A stretch of DNA of 64,000 bases from Flavobacterium caeni (GTDB taxonomy: Bacteria; Bacteroidota; Bacteroidia; Flavobacteriales; Flavobacteriaceae), in contig NZ_FMVF01000005.1 in assembly GCF_900101895.1 (NCBI RefSeq), positions 128,463 through 192,462 on the forward strand, given 5' to 3'. The first letter of the stretch is position 1. Each line of letters starts with the position of its first letter. The notes under the pieces were generated by a model, which saw nothing but the letters and a program-made list of their open reading frames with translations, had not been told where the DNA came from and made no database searches. The position numbers were made by a program, and so were the translations under genes. Positions 54,935-62,710 of this stretch are shown here, piece by piece.

Positions 54935-55327
54935 ATGGGCATAGAAGTAGGACAACAAGTCAAGGTGAGTCGTATATTCGATGCGGCAACCGTTCGCGCG
55001 TATGCAGAGCTGACCGGCGATTTCAATCCGGTTCATTTTGATGCCGGCTATGCGGCGGATACGATTTTCGGCAAACCCATCGTGCACGGCCCGCTTGTGC
55101 TCACACTCATCACAACTTTGTTCGCCAACGAATTACCAGGGCCGGGCAGTGTGTATCTGAGCCACGACGTAAAATACCAACTTCCTGTTTTTTACGACGA
55201 CGAAATCACGGCCATACTCACTGTAACGGCCATCAACGAAAAGCAGCATGTATTCATCGAGACCTTGGCCATCAACCAAAATGGGCAAACCGTAATCAGC
55301 GGGATGGCGAGGCTAAAAAAATATTGA
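54935..55327 (+). CDS. MaoC-like (R)-hydratase
   Basis: This 130-residue protein is a hot-dog-fold MaoC-type hydratase. The catalytic D-x4-H lies in GDFNPVHFDAGYA (about residues 29-41, Asp and His), and FGKPIVHGPLVLTLI is the usual following segment. Such enzymes hydrate 2-enoyl-CoA to (R)-3-hydroxyacyl-CoA. Placed between a sugar transaminase and an acyltransferase (one-base gaps on both sides), it may supply a 3-hydroxyacyl group, for example 3-hydroxybutyryl, for an amino sugar. A housekeeping fatty-acid role is less likely because of the context. Confidence 0.8.
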   Translation: MGIEVGQQVKVSRIFDAATVRAYAELTGDFNPVHFDAGYAADTIFGKPIVHGPLVLTLITTLFANELPGPGSVYLSHDVKYQLPVFYDDEITAILTVTAINEKQHVFIETLAINQNGQTVISGMARLKKY

Positions 55328-55328
55328 T

Positions 55329-55901
55329 ATGGGTTATTTGAGCAGGGAAATCCTAGAGAAAATGGGCTTCGCCGAATTGGGCGCCAACGTGCAGATTTCA
55401 GACAAGGCTTCGGTCTATAATCCCGGTAAGATCAAGTTAGGGTCGCACGTGCGCATTGACGATTTTTGTATCATCTCGGCGGGAGAGGGCGGGATTGAGT
55501 TTGGCAATTACGTACACATCGCGTGTTATGTTTCCCTGATAGGGGCCGAATTGATTCGCGTGGGCGACTACGTCGGAATCAGTTCGAAAAGCGCCGTGTA
55601 TTCCAGTAGCGATGATTACTCGGGGAATTTTCTGGTTGGCCCGACGATTCCCGACCAATTCAAGAACGTAGACAACCGTCCGGTTATTTTCGAAACCTAT
55701 TCATTGATTGGGGCCGGAACCGTTGTTCTTCCTGGGGTTACCGTGGCCGAGGGAACAGCAGTAGGCGCATTGTCGTTGGTGACCAAAAACCTAGATGCTT
55801 GGGGTATTTATATTGGCTCACCGATCAAGTTCATCAAGCCGCGCAGCAAGGCCATGATGGATTTTGTTCCCGATTTACTGGCGCAGGAAAATCGCCGTTG
55901 A
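55329..55901 (+). CDS. VioB-like hexapeptide acyltransferase for an amino sugar
   Basis: This 190-residue protein has a left-handed beta-helix from about residue 20 to 170. The features VQISDKASVYNPGKIKLGSH, VRIDDFCIISAGEGGIEFGN, SDDYSGNFLVGPTIPDQ and GIYIGSPIKFIKPRSK match my recollection of VioB, the dTDP-Qui4N N-acetyltransferase. With the VioA- and MaoC-like genes it forms a three-gene cassette. The acyl group could be acetyl or a hydroxyacyl. Its gene is followed by an 80-base gap with the promoter of the ABC exporter. Confidence 0.75.
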   Translation: MGYLSREILEKMGFAELGANVQISDKASVYNPGKIKLGSHVRIDDFCIISAGEGGIEFGNYVHIACYVSLIGAELIRVGDYVGISSKSAVYSSSDDYSGNFLVGPTIPDQFKNVDNRPVIFETYSLIGAGTVVLPGVTVAEGTAVGALSLVTKNLDAWGIYIGSPIKFIKPRSKAMMDFVPDLLAQENRR

Positions 55902-55935
55902 TCAAATTTTATTAAACCAAAACCCAGTTAATTGC

Positions 55936-55943
55936 TATATTTG
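55936..55943 (+). promoter_or_regulatory. Promoter -7 element of the ABC exporter operon
   Basis: TATATTTG, end of the same 17-base string as at 53827-53843. Transcription would start near 55950, which argues against the GTG at 55949 as start codon of wzm and for ATG 55982. Confidence 0.6.
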
Positions 55944-55981
55944 CTGGCGTGAAAGAGCAGCCAACTGGAAAATCCTCAGAG

Positions 55982-56845
55982 ATGGATAACGAACAGCGCG
56001 ATCAGTGGGACCTTGTCATCAAAGGACACCGATCGCTTTTTGAGATAAACCTTCGTGACCTTTGGCGTTACCGCGATTTACTATTGATGTTTGTCAAGCG
56101 CGATTTTGTCAGCTTTTACAAACAGACCATCTTAGGGCCGTTGTGGTTTTTTATCCAGCCCATTTTTACGACGCTCGTCTTTACATTCGTTTTTGGGAAT
56201 TTGGCGCAAATGGGCACCGACGGACTACCGCACATTCTTTTTTACTTGTCGGGCATCACTGCTTGGAATTATTTTGCCGAGTGTCTTACCAAAACCAGCA
56301 CCGTTTTTAAAGACAATACCAATATTTTCGGCAAAGTGTATTTCCCGAGGTTGATCATGCCGTTGAGCATCGTAGTGAGCAATTTGGTGCGGTTCGGTGT
56401 GCAGTTCTTGCTTTTGGTGGCGATGATGGTTTATTTTGGAATCAACGGCGCTAATTTTGAAGTCACTTCGGCCGTATTGTTCCTCCCCGTGATTTTGCTG
56501 ACGATGGCATTGCTCGGCCTTGGAATAGGGTTGATCATCACCGCGATGACCACCAAATACAAAGACCTTACTTTTCTGGTTACCTTTGGGGTACAACTGC
56601 TCATGTATGGGACAACCGTGATTTATCCGCTGAGCGAGGCCAAGACTAAATTCAAGGATTATGCTTGGCTCATCGAACTCAATCCAATGACGGGCATTAT
56701 CGAGGCTTTCCGGTTTTGTTTGCTCGGCAGGGGCGAATTTACCCTTTCAAGCTTCGGCTATTCGGTGCTGGTGACCGTGGTGATCCTCGCACTTGGAACC
56801 GTAATTTTCAATAAAACCGAAAAGAACTTCGTAGATACGATATAG
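55982..56845 (+). CDS. wzm: ABC-2 transporter permease for glycan export (Wzm)
   Basis: This 287-residue protein has the O-antigen/teichoic-acid exporter layout: an amphipathic start (LFEINLRDLWRYRDLLLMFV), the family signature KRDFVSFYKQTILGPLWFFI and six predicted helices, ending with GTVIFNKTEKNFVDTI. With the Wzt gene directly behind it (no gap), it exports a complete lipid-linked polysaccharide. The GTG at 55949 would add eleven residues (start MKEQPTGKSSE), but the -7 element ends only five bases before it, so ATG 55982 is preferred. Confidence 0.92.
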   Translation: MDNEQRDQWDLVIKGHRSLFEINLRDLWRYRDLLLMFVKRDFVSFYKQTILGPLWFFIQPIFTTLVFTFVFGNLAQMGTDGLPHILFYLSGITAWNYFAECLTKTSTVFKDNTNIFGKVYFPRLIMPLSIVVSNLVRFGVQFLLLVAMMVYFGINGANFEVTSAVLFLPVILLTMALLGLGIGLIITAMTTKYKDLTFLVTFGVQLLMYGTTVIYPLSEAKTKFKDYAWLIELNPMTGIIEAFRFCLLGRGEFTLSSFGYSVLVTVVILALGTVIFNKTEKNFVDTI

Positions 56846-58123
56846 ATGAGTAAATCTGTCATCAAAGTAGAGCATCTCTCCAAAGCCTATCAAATAGGAC
56901 AAATAGGAACAGGGACCCTTTCACGCGATCTGGAACGCCTTTGGGTGACCAAGGTGCGGGGCAAAGAAGATCCGTTTCTACGTATAGGCGAGGTCAACGA
57001 CCGTAGCGTAAAAGGCGAAAGTGATATCGTATGGTCGTTACGCGATGTGAACTTTGAAATCGAACAGGGCGATGCCGTTGGCATCATAGGGAAGAATGGC
57101 GCGGGTAAAAGTACTTTGCTCAAATTGCTCTCTCGTGTGACGGCGCCCACCTCTGGCCAAATCAAAATCAAAGGCAGGATTGCGAGTCTTTTGGAAGTGG
57201 GGACTGGTTTCCATCCAGAGCTTTCAGGACGTGAAAATATCTATCTCAATGGCGCCATCCTTGGCATGCGAAAAAAGGAAATCACGCGAAAGCTGGACGA
57301 AATTATTGCGTTTTCGGGCGTAGAACGTTACATCGATACCCCCGTCAAGCGGTATTCAAGCGGTATGTATGTGCGTTTGGCTTTTGCTGTCGCGGCGCAC
57401 CTCGAAAGCGAGGTTCTGATTTTTGATGAAGTGCTGGCCGTAGGCGACGCCGAATTCCAAAGAAAATGTCTTGGCAAGATGGGCGACATCAGCAAAGGCG
57501 AAGGCCGGACAGTATTGTTTGTGAGCCACAACATGGCGGCAGTAAAGAGCCTGTGCAACAAAGGCATAGTGCTCGAAAACGGATCGGTAAAATTCAACGG
57601 AGGTGCCGAACAAGCCGTTGCCTATTATTTGGGCGGAGGAGGCGCTCAAACGATGAACAAGGTCGTTTTTGATAAAAAATTCCAGACACCTGTTTTTTCT
57701 TTACACGAAATGAGTGTGCGAAATTTAGAAAAGACCGTCAATGAACCGATAGCCGAAGACCTGCCGATAGAACTTTCTACTGAGATAACGTTTCACGAAT
57801 CCGACGCCGACAGGTACCATTTGACGTTTCATTTGTACAACGAGTTGGGCGAACCATTGTTTTCATTTCACCACACCGAGGAATCGGCCAAGATACAGTC
57901 CGGGCGAAACCAAATCGTTTGTCGTTTTCCGGCTCATTTTTTCCAATCCGGAAATTTCAACCTCGCGCTTTTTGTTGTTCGTGACAAACGAAAGTCTATT
58001 TTTTCGGAACGCGACATTCTGACCTTTACCGTTGTCGACGGGCAGCGGGAGATGGGTGTCTTTATGGGACGAGAGCCGGGCTATATCAAACCTCGTTTCG
58101 AATGGCAGATCAACGGGAAATAA
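56846..58123 (+). CDS. wzt: ABC transporter ATPase with carbohydrate-binding C-terminus (Wzt)
   Basis: This 425-residue protein is the Wzm partner. It has Walker A (GIIGKNGAGKSTLLKLL, about residues 76-92), a Q-loop region, the ABC signature region RYSSGMYVRLAFAVAA and Walker B (VLIFDEVLAVGDA). The C-terminal part (about 255-425) looks like a Wzt carbohydrate-binding domain, which in other species recognises the end of the finished chain. If so, this exporter is specific for a modified glycan end. Its end overlaps the next gene by 22 bases. The C-terminal half is lower in GC than the ATPase part. Confidence 0.92.
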   Translation: MSKSVIKVEHLSKAYQIGQIGTGTLSRDLERLWVTKVRGKEDPFLRIGEVNDRSVKGESDIVWSLRDVNFEIEQGDAVGIIGKNGAGKSTLLKLLSRVTAPTSGQIKIKGRIASLLEVGTGFHPELSGRENIYLNGAILGMRKKEITRKLDEIIAFSGVERYIDTPVKRYSSGMYVRLAFAVAAHLESEVLIFDEVLAVGDAEFQRKCLGKMGDISKGEGRTVLFVSHNMAAVKSLCNKGIVLENGSVKFNGGAEQAVAYYLGGGGAQTMNKVVFDKKFQTPVFSLHEMSVRNLEKTVNEPIAEDLPIELSTEITFHESDADRYHLTFHLYNELGEPLFSFHHTEESAKIQSGRNQIVCRFPAHFFQSGNFNLALFVVRDKRKSIFSERDILTFTVVDGQREMGVFMGREPGYIKPRFEWQINGK

Positions 58124-59370
58124 GTAGCGGCCAAGCCCTGTCAATAGATTTCAGGATTGTGCACATTTTCGATGACGACAAATTCATCGACATCGCCATC
58201 GCCCGCTTCGAATCGGTATACCCTGGAGGCTCGGACTATTATGTGCTGCAATCGCAACCCGGGCCGTTTAAACATGTGCGTTCTACGTTTGCAAAACCGC
58301 TCCTGTTCGATCCAACTTCAACACATTCCGATTTTTTGGAAGTATTGCATGATAGTCAGATAAAAGCTGTTTTTTTTCATGCGCTCAATACCCAAAAGCA
58401 ACACCTGGTGCTTTCGACGCCTGATCATATGGTGAAGGTTTGGTTTTCGTGGGGTTTCGACCTTTACAATAATTGGTTTTTGTTCAACAGGAAATTGTAT
58501 GGCAAATCTACGAAACGGTATTTGCTGAAAGGACGGGAATGGTCTGCGCGAATACAAAGACTGATGGTCAACGAGTGGACATTTGCTCTTTACAAAGCCA
58601 TCGATTTGCCAAAAAAATGGGTTCCCCGGAAAATCGAAGCATTGCTGCAACATTATTTTTTTGGACGTTTTTATCAAGCAACGCAAGCCGTCGATGTATT
58701 TGTTCCGGTCGTTCCGAACGAATACCAGTTGTTTCAGCAAATAGGTGCGCCGGCCCGGTATGCGCCATTCACCTACGGCACGCTTGAATATTTCCTGCAA
58801 AACAAAATCGAAGACCATGTACTATCGGCGCAAAACATTTTGGTAGGCAATTCTGCCGACCCAAGCAACAACCATGTCGAAGTTTTTGAACAATTGGCGC
58901 GCATGGATCTTTCCGGGAGAAAGGTTTTTGTGCCCTTGAGTTACGGTGGGTCGGCCAATTATCGGGCATTTGTCATAGAGAAGGGCGTTGAATTACTCGG
59001 AGACCACTTCATTCCGCTGAGCGATTTTCTTAAAATGGAACAGTACAATGCGATTTTGGACAGCTGCAATGTGGCCATTTTCAACCATGTACGACAACAA
59101 GCGGTGGGTAATATCATAGTTATGGGGGCATGGGGCGCAAAAATTTTTATCAACCCCAAAAGTACAGTGTACGAATTTTTTCAGGAACTTGGTCTTACTG
59201 TTTTTTCGACAGAAAGGTTGTCGGCTACAGGGCTTGACAGTATCGAAGAGGAAACCTGGCGTAGTAACCGTCGTATTCTTTTTGAAGTGTATGGTGAGGC
59301 TGCCGTTGATCGAAAAACGACTCGATTGCTCGAAATTGTCACCGAGGAAGTCATTAAAAAACAACAATGA
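58102..59370 (+). CDS. GT56-type glycosyltransferase, WecF-like
   Basis: This 422-residue protein shows the GT56 (TDP-Fuc4NAc transferase, WecF) marks: VHIFDDDKFIDIAIARFE near the N-terminus and NILVGNSADPSNNHVEVFEQ then PLSYGGSANYRAFV in the middle, short in GxxGNSxDxSNxH form. WecF adds Fuc4NAc to a lipid-linked glycan; WecE encoded at 28039 could supply the donor, or the acceptor/donor could be a Qui4N-type sugar from the VioA-like path. ATG 58102 overlaps wzt by 22 bases; GTG 58159 would give a start right at the first motif. It is clearly AT-richer than the main locus. Confidence 0.75.
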   Translation: MADQREISSGQALSIDFRIVHIFDDDKFIDIAIARFESVYPGGSDYYVLQSQPGPFKHVRSTFAKPLLFDPTSTHSDFLEVLHDSQIKAVFFHALNTQKQHLVLSTPDHMVKVWFSWGFDLYNNWFLFNRKLYGKSTKRYLLKGREWSARIQRLMVNEWTFALYKAIDLPKKWVPRKIEALLQHYFFGRFYQATQAVDVFVPVVPNEYQLFQQIGAPARYAPFTYGTLEYFLQNKIEDHVLSAQNILVGNSADPSNNHVEVFEQLARMDLSGRKVFVPLSYGGSANYRAFVIEKGVELLGDHFIPLSDFLKMEQYNAILDSCNVAIFNHVRQQAVGNIIVMGAWGAKIFINPKSTVYEFFQELGLTVFSTERLSATGLDSIEEETWRSNRRILFEVYGEAAVDRKTTRLLEIVTEEVIKKQQ

Positions 59371-60326
59371 AAGAACCTTTAGTGTCCATCATCATTCCCA
59401 CTTTCAACAGGGCTGGCTTGTTGGGCGAAACGCTCGATTCCATTATCGCCCAAACCTATACCCATTGGGAGTGTATCGTGGTCGACGATACTTCAACCGA
59501 CGATACGGCGCAGGTCATGCGGCGCTACGTTGCGCAAGATGTCCGGATACACTATTACGATCGTCCAGAAAGCAAACCCAAAGGCGCCAATGCTTGCCGC
59601 AATTTTGGTTTTGAGAAAAGTACTGGTGCGTTTGTGATTTGGTTCGACAGCGACGACTTGATGTTACCCGGTAAAATAGAAAAACAATTGAACGTCTTGC
59701 TGCAAAATGAAGCAATGGCATTTTCTGTCGCCCGATTCAAGAATATGCAGGCCGATGGCATGACCGAAGAGCCCGCATTTGATGCCAACCTGCGACACGA
59801 TTTGAACCAATGCAACTATGTTTCAGGCCGCGTTTTTTGGGGAACGATTGATTTTTTGGGTAAACGCGGGTTATTTGACAATCGGTTTTTTAATGAGTCG
59901 CTGCGGTCTGGGCAGGAATTCCATTTTTTCTCGGCCGTATTGACGGGAAATCCCCAAGGCCTATTCTTAAACGAATCGCTATCGTTGCGCCGCATCCATG
60001 AGGCATCGATCCAACAAGGGCAAAAAGCCGATCCTTTACGCAGGTTGCAAAACAAGTTTGCGGTTTATTGGTCAACACTCAACGACCACCGCGCTTTGCT
60101 TGAAACCGAAGCACGTATTTTCTTGATGCGTCAATCGGCCATTTATTACCACAAATTATTGTTCGAGGGTGTCACTTTTGTGCCGTTATCGGTTTTTTTG
60201 AACGGCCTGCGTCCCGATTTGGGTAAATTCAAAACAGTTGTGATATATTTGTTGATGCAAGCCACGCGCACCACCCGAAAAGGAGATCTTTTGGGTTCTG
60301 CGGTAATCAAGAAAATCATTGGCTGA
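59367..60326 (+). CDS. GT2-family glycosyltransferase
   Basis: This 319-residue protein has GT2 features: SIIIPTFNRAGLLGETLDSI, VVDDTSTDDTAQVM, NACRNFGFEKSTG and the metal-binding WFDSDDLMLPGK. No membrane helix is evident apart from a hydrophobic stretch near residue 285. Donor and acceptor are unknown. It overlaps the WecF-like gene by four bases. Confidence 0.88.
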   Translation: MKEPLVSIIIPTFNRAGLLGETLDSIIAQTYTHWECIVVDDTSTDDTAQVMRRYVAQDVRIHYYDRPESKPKGANACRNFGFEKSTGAFVIWFDSDDLMLPGKIEKQLNVLLQNEAMAFSVARFKNMQADGMTEEPAFDANLRHDLNQCNYVSGRVFWGTIDFLGKRGLFDNRFFNESLRSGQEFHFFSAVLTGNPQGLFLNESLSLRRIHEASIQQGQKADPLRRLQNKFAVYWSTLNDHRALLETEARIFLMRQSAIYYHKLLFEGVTFVPLSVFLNGLRPDLGKFKTVVIYLLMQATRTTRKGDLLGSAVIKKIIG

Positions 60327-60338
60327 CAAATAGTTGAC

Positions 60339-61346
60339 ATGCGGATAGGATTCAACCCACATAAAGATGTCGGAATCAAACCGTCGGCCTACCAGCATCA
60401 GGTGGTAATTCCGGTGTATATTCCAAACCAGGAAGGTTATTTCAAAGACAGCTTTGTGATTTTTCAAAGATGCATACGTTCCTTGCTGGCTACGGTTCAC
60501 GATCAAACTTTTGTCACGATCGTCAACAACGGTAGCGACAAGTTTGTACGCGAGTATCTCGATGCGCTTTTGGCCGAAGGACGCATCCACGAAGTCATCC
60601 ATACCGAAAACATAGGAAAAGCCAATGCCATCATCAAGGGGCTTTCGGGCAACGGTATCCCATTGCTGACCATTTCAGATGCCGACGTTTTGTTTTGTTC
60701 GGGATGGCAAAAGGCCACCTACGACATTTTCCAGTCGTTTCCCAAGGCGGGCGTCGTGGGGGTGGTGCCGCAATTCAAGGTGCTCAATTACCGCTGTGAA
60801 AACTTGATTGCAGCGCATTTTTTTGACAGCCGATTGCGTTTTGTTCGCGTAAAGGATCCCGCCTCGATCCAACATTTTCATCAGAGCATCGGGTGGAAGC
60901 CCATCGATGCCGAATTGCTCGAAAGAAGCCTCGCCATACAGGCCGCCGATGGTACCGATGCGCTTGTGGGAACCGGTCATTTCATGGCAACGTACCGCAA
61001 AGCTATTTTTGATGAAATACAAACCTATCAGCGGTATCTTCTTGGCGGAAACACAGAAGGCTATCTGGACGGTTTGGCGGTCAAGAAAGATCTTTGGCGG
61101 CTGACCACCACCGAGAATTACGCCTTTCACATGGGCAATATAGACGAGCCTTGGATGGAAGAAATCCGTTGGGCCCAAAAACCGCAGGTGCCTTCTTTGC
61201 AACTTGCGCCGGTTCGAAACGCAAATGTCGTATGGCTTTTCTTTGTCAATAAGATATTCAAACGACTGTTGGCGAATACCTATTTTAAACGCAAGGTTTT
61301 TTACCGTTTCAAAAAATTGCCCGCGCATCTGGCGACAAAGTACTAG
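60339..61346 (+). CDS. GT2-family glycosyltransferase, divergent
   Basis: This 335-residue protein has a GT-A-type core: VVIPVYIPNQEGYFKDSF, TIVNNGSDKFVREYL, NIGKANAIIKGLSG and the metal-binding TISDADVLFCSGWQ. It differs from the other GT2 proteins of the window by a longer N-terminal extension (about 23 residues) and a C-terminal basic tail (RLLANTYFKRKVFYRFKK). Its specificity cannot be inferred. A 60-base gap with a promoter follows. Confidence 0.8.
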   Translation: MRIGFNPHKDVGIKPSAYQHQVVIPVYIPNQEGYFKDSFVIFQRCIRSLLATVHDQTFVTIVNNGSDKFVREYLDALLAEGRIHEVIHTENIGKANAIIKGLSGNGIPLLTISDADVLFCSGWQKATYDIFQSFPKAGVVGVVPQFKVLNYRCENLIAAHFFDSRLRFVRVKDPASIQHFHQSIGWKPIDAELLERSLAIQAADGTDALVGTGHFMATYRKAIFDEIQTYQRYLLGGNTEGYLDGLAVKKDLWRLTTTENYAFHMGNIDEPWMEEIRWAQKPQVPSLQLAPVRNANVVWLFFVNKIFKRLLANTYFKRKVFYRFKKLPAHLATKY

Positions 61347-61351
61347 GGTTA

Positions 61352-61382
61352 TTGGTTTTCTGACTGATTTCGCTTACTTTTG
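61352..61382 (+). promoter_or_regulatory. Promoter of the nonulosonate/acetyltransferase group
   Basis: TTG (61352-61354), a 20-base spacer and TACTTTTG (61375-61382) fit the consensus. ATG 61407 lies 24 bases downstream; the earlier in-frame codon at 61380 overlaps the -7 element and is rejected. Confidence 0.7.
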
Positions 61383-61406
61383 ATTTTCAAAAAAAACCAC
61401 CAGTCA

Positions 61407-62048
61407 ATGTCGGGATTCCGAAGGTTTACCAAGAAAGTCTTATACTACTTCCTGAATGCTGTCGAACAACGCAATGGGGCTAGTGTCAGCGGTTTTTCTC
61501 GGGGGCTTCAAAACGTTCGGTTCGGCGGTGAGAACAAACTGGCGGACCGATGCAACTTTTCGGGAAAAATCGAGATAGGGTACCGCACCACCCTTGGGTA
61601 TAACAATTTTCTTTCGGGCGACATCACTATAGGCAAGTATTGTCAGATTGGCGGCGATGTTGCGATACATACCACCAACCACCCGATCAGTCATTTGTCT
61701 ACCTATATTAACCGCAGCCTTTTTGACGGTGAGTTGCTCGAACTGAAAGAGGTCAAGAAAGTCAATATCGGGCACGACGTTTGGATAGGACACAATGTAA
61801 TAATTACGGGCAATGTGACCGTCGGAAACGGCGCCATTCTGGCCGCAGGGTCGGTTGTTACCAAAGATGTGCCACCGTATTCGATTGTAGGTGGCGTACC
61901 GGCGAAAATTATCCGCAAGCGTTTTTCCGATGCCATCATCGACGAAATCGAAGCGCTGCAATGGTGGGATCTTTCCGACGGCGAATTACAAAAAATCAAA
62001 CCACTTTTTTTTAAGGATTATAAAACCGCCTCGACCATCTATGGATAA
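61407..62048 (+). CDS. Hexapeptide acyltransferase (CatB/maltose-acetyltransferase-like)
   Basis: This 213-residue protein has a left-handed beta-helix with HTTNHPISHLSTYINRS (candidate catalytic His region), VNIGHDVWIGHNVIITGNVT and VPPYSIVGGVPAKIIRKRF, the typical end. It may O-acetylate a sugar, perhaps the nonulosonate produced by the following genes, where O-acetylation is common. It overlaps the neuA-like gene by eight bases. Confidence 0.82.
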   Translation: MSGFRRFTKKVLYYFLNAVEQRNGASVSGFSRGLQNVRFGGENKLADRCNFSGKIEIGYRTTLGYNNFLSGDITIGKYCQIGGDVAIHTTNHPISHLSTYINRSLFDGELLELKEVKKVNIGHDVWIGHNVIITGNVTVGNGAILAAGSVVTKDVPPYSIVGGVPAKIIRKRFSDAIIDEIEALQWWDLSDGELQKIKPLFFKDYKTASTIYG

Positions 62049-62709
62049 GGCCATTGCCATAATCCCTGCGCGCGGCGGCTCAAAAAGACTTCCGGGCAAG
62101 AACGTCAAACCCCTCGATGGTTCACCGCTGATCGCACATTCAATTCAATACGCAAAAGCCAACCCGTCGTTGATTTCAGAAATCTACGTATCTACCGACT
62201 ACCGACAAATAGCCGAAACAGCCATAAGGCACGGGGCCAAAGTAATTCCGCGCCCGGAGGCGCTGTCGGGCGATCACGAACCCACCGTTACCGTACTCGG
62301 GCATGTGCTCGACACCATCCAAACCCAAGCAACGGATGTGGCGCTGCTACAGCCGAGCAATCCGTTGCGTCCAAAAAAACTGTTCGAGGAGGCCTTCGTT
62401 TGTTGCCATGAGTGTGGCAAAGACAGCCTGTTCACGGTGGGCCGAAACCACGATAAATTAGGTGAAATAGAAGGCGACATGGTCGTGCAGTTCAATTACG
62501 AGCCGGGGCAGCGCAGCCAGGATTTGGCCCCATTGTATTTTGAAGACGGATTGTCGTATATTAGCCGTTCGCGGCGAATTCTCGACGGGATGATCATGGG
62601 TAGCGATGCAATTCCGTTTGTAGTCGAACATCCGTTTGGTCGTGTCGATATAGACACCGCCGACGACTTCGCGTATGCAGCGTTCCTTTTAAAGATATTT
62701 ACAGAATAA
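62041..62709 (+). CDS. neuA: CMP-nonulosonate synthetase (NeuA/LegF-like)
   Basis: This 222-residue cytidylyltransferase activates a sialic-acid-like sugar as its CMP derivative. It has IIPARGGSKRLPGKNVKPLD (residues 7-26), VALLQPSNPLRPKKLFEEA and HPFGRVDIDTADDF. The start ATG 62041 overlaps the acetyltransferase end; longer frames into that gene are not used. NeuA (Neu5Ac), LegF (legionaminic) and PseF (pseudaminic) cannot be told apart by eye. The NeuB-like gene follows after one base. Confidence 0.88.
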   Translation: MDKAIAIIPARGGSKRLPGKNVKPLDGSPLIAHSIQYAKANPSLISEIYVSTDYRQIAETAIRHGAKVIPRPEALSGDHEPTVTVLGHVLDTIQTQATDVALLQPSNPLRPKKLFEEAFVCCHECGKDSLFTVGRNHDKLGEIEGDMVVQFNYEPGQRSQDLAPLYFEDGLSYISRSRRILDGMIMGSDAIPFVVEHPFGRVDIDTADDFAYAAFLLKIFTE

Positions 62710-62710
62710 T

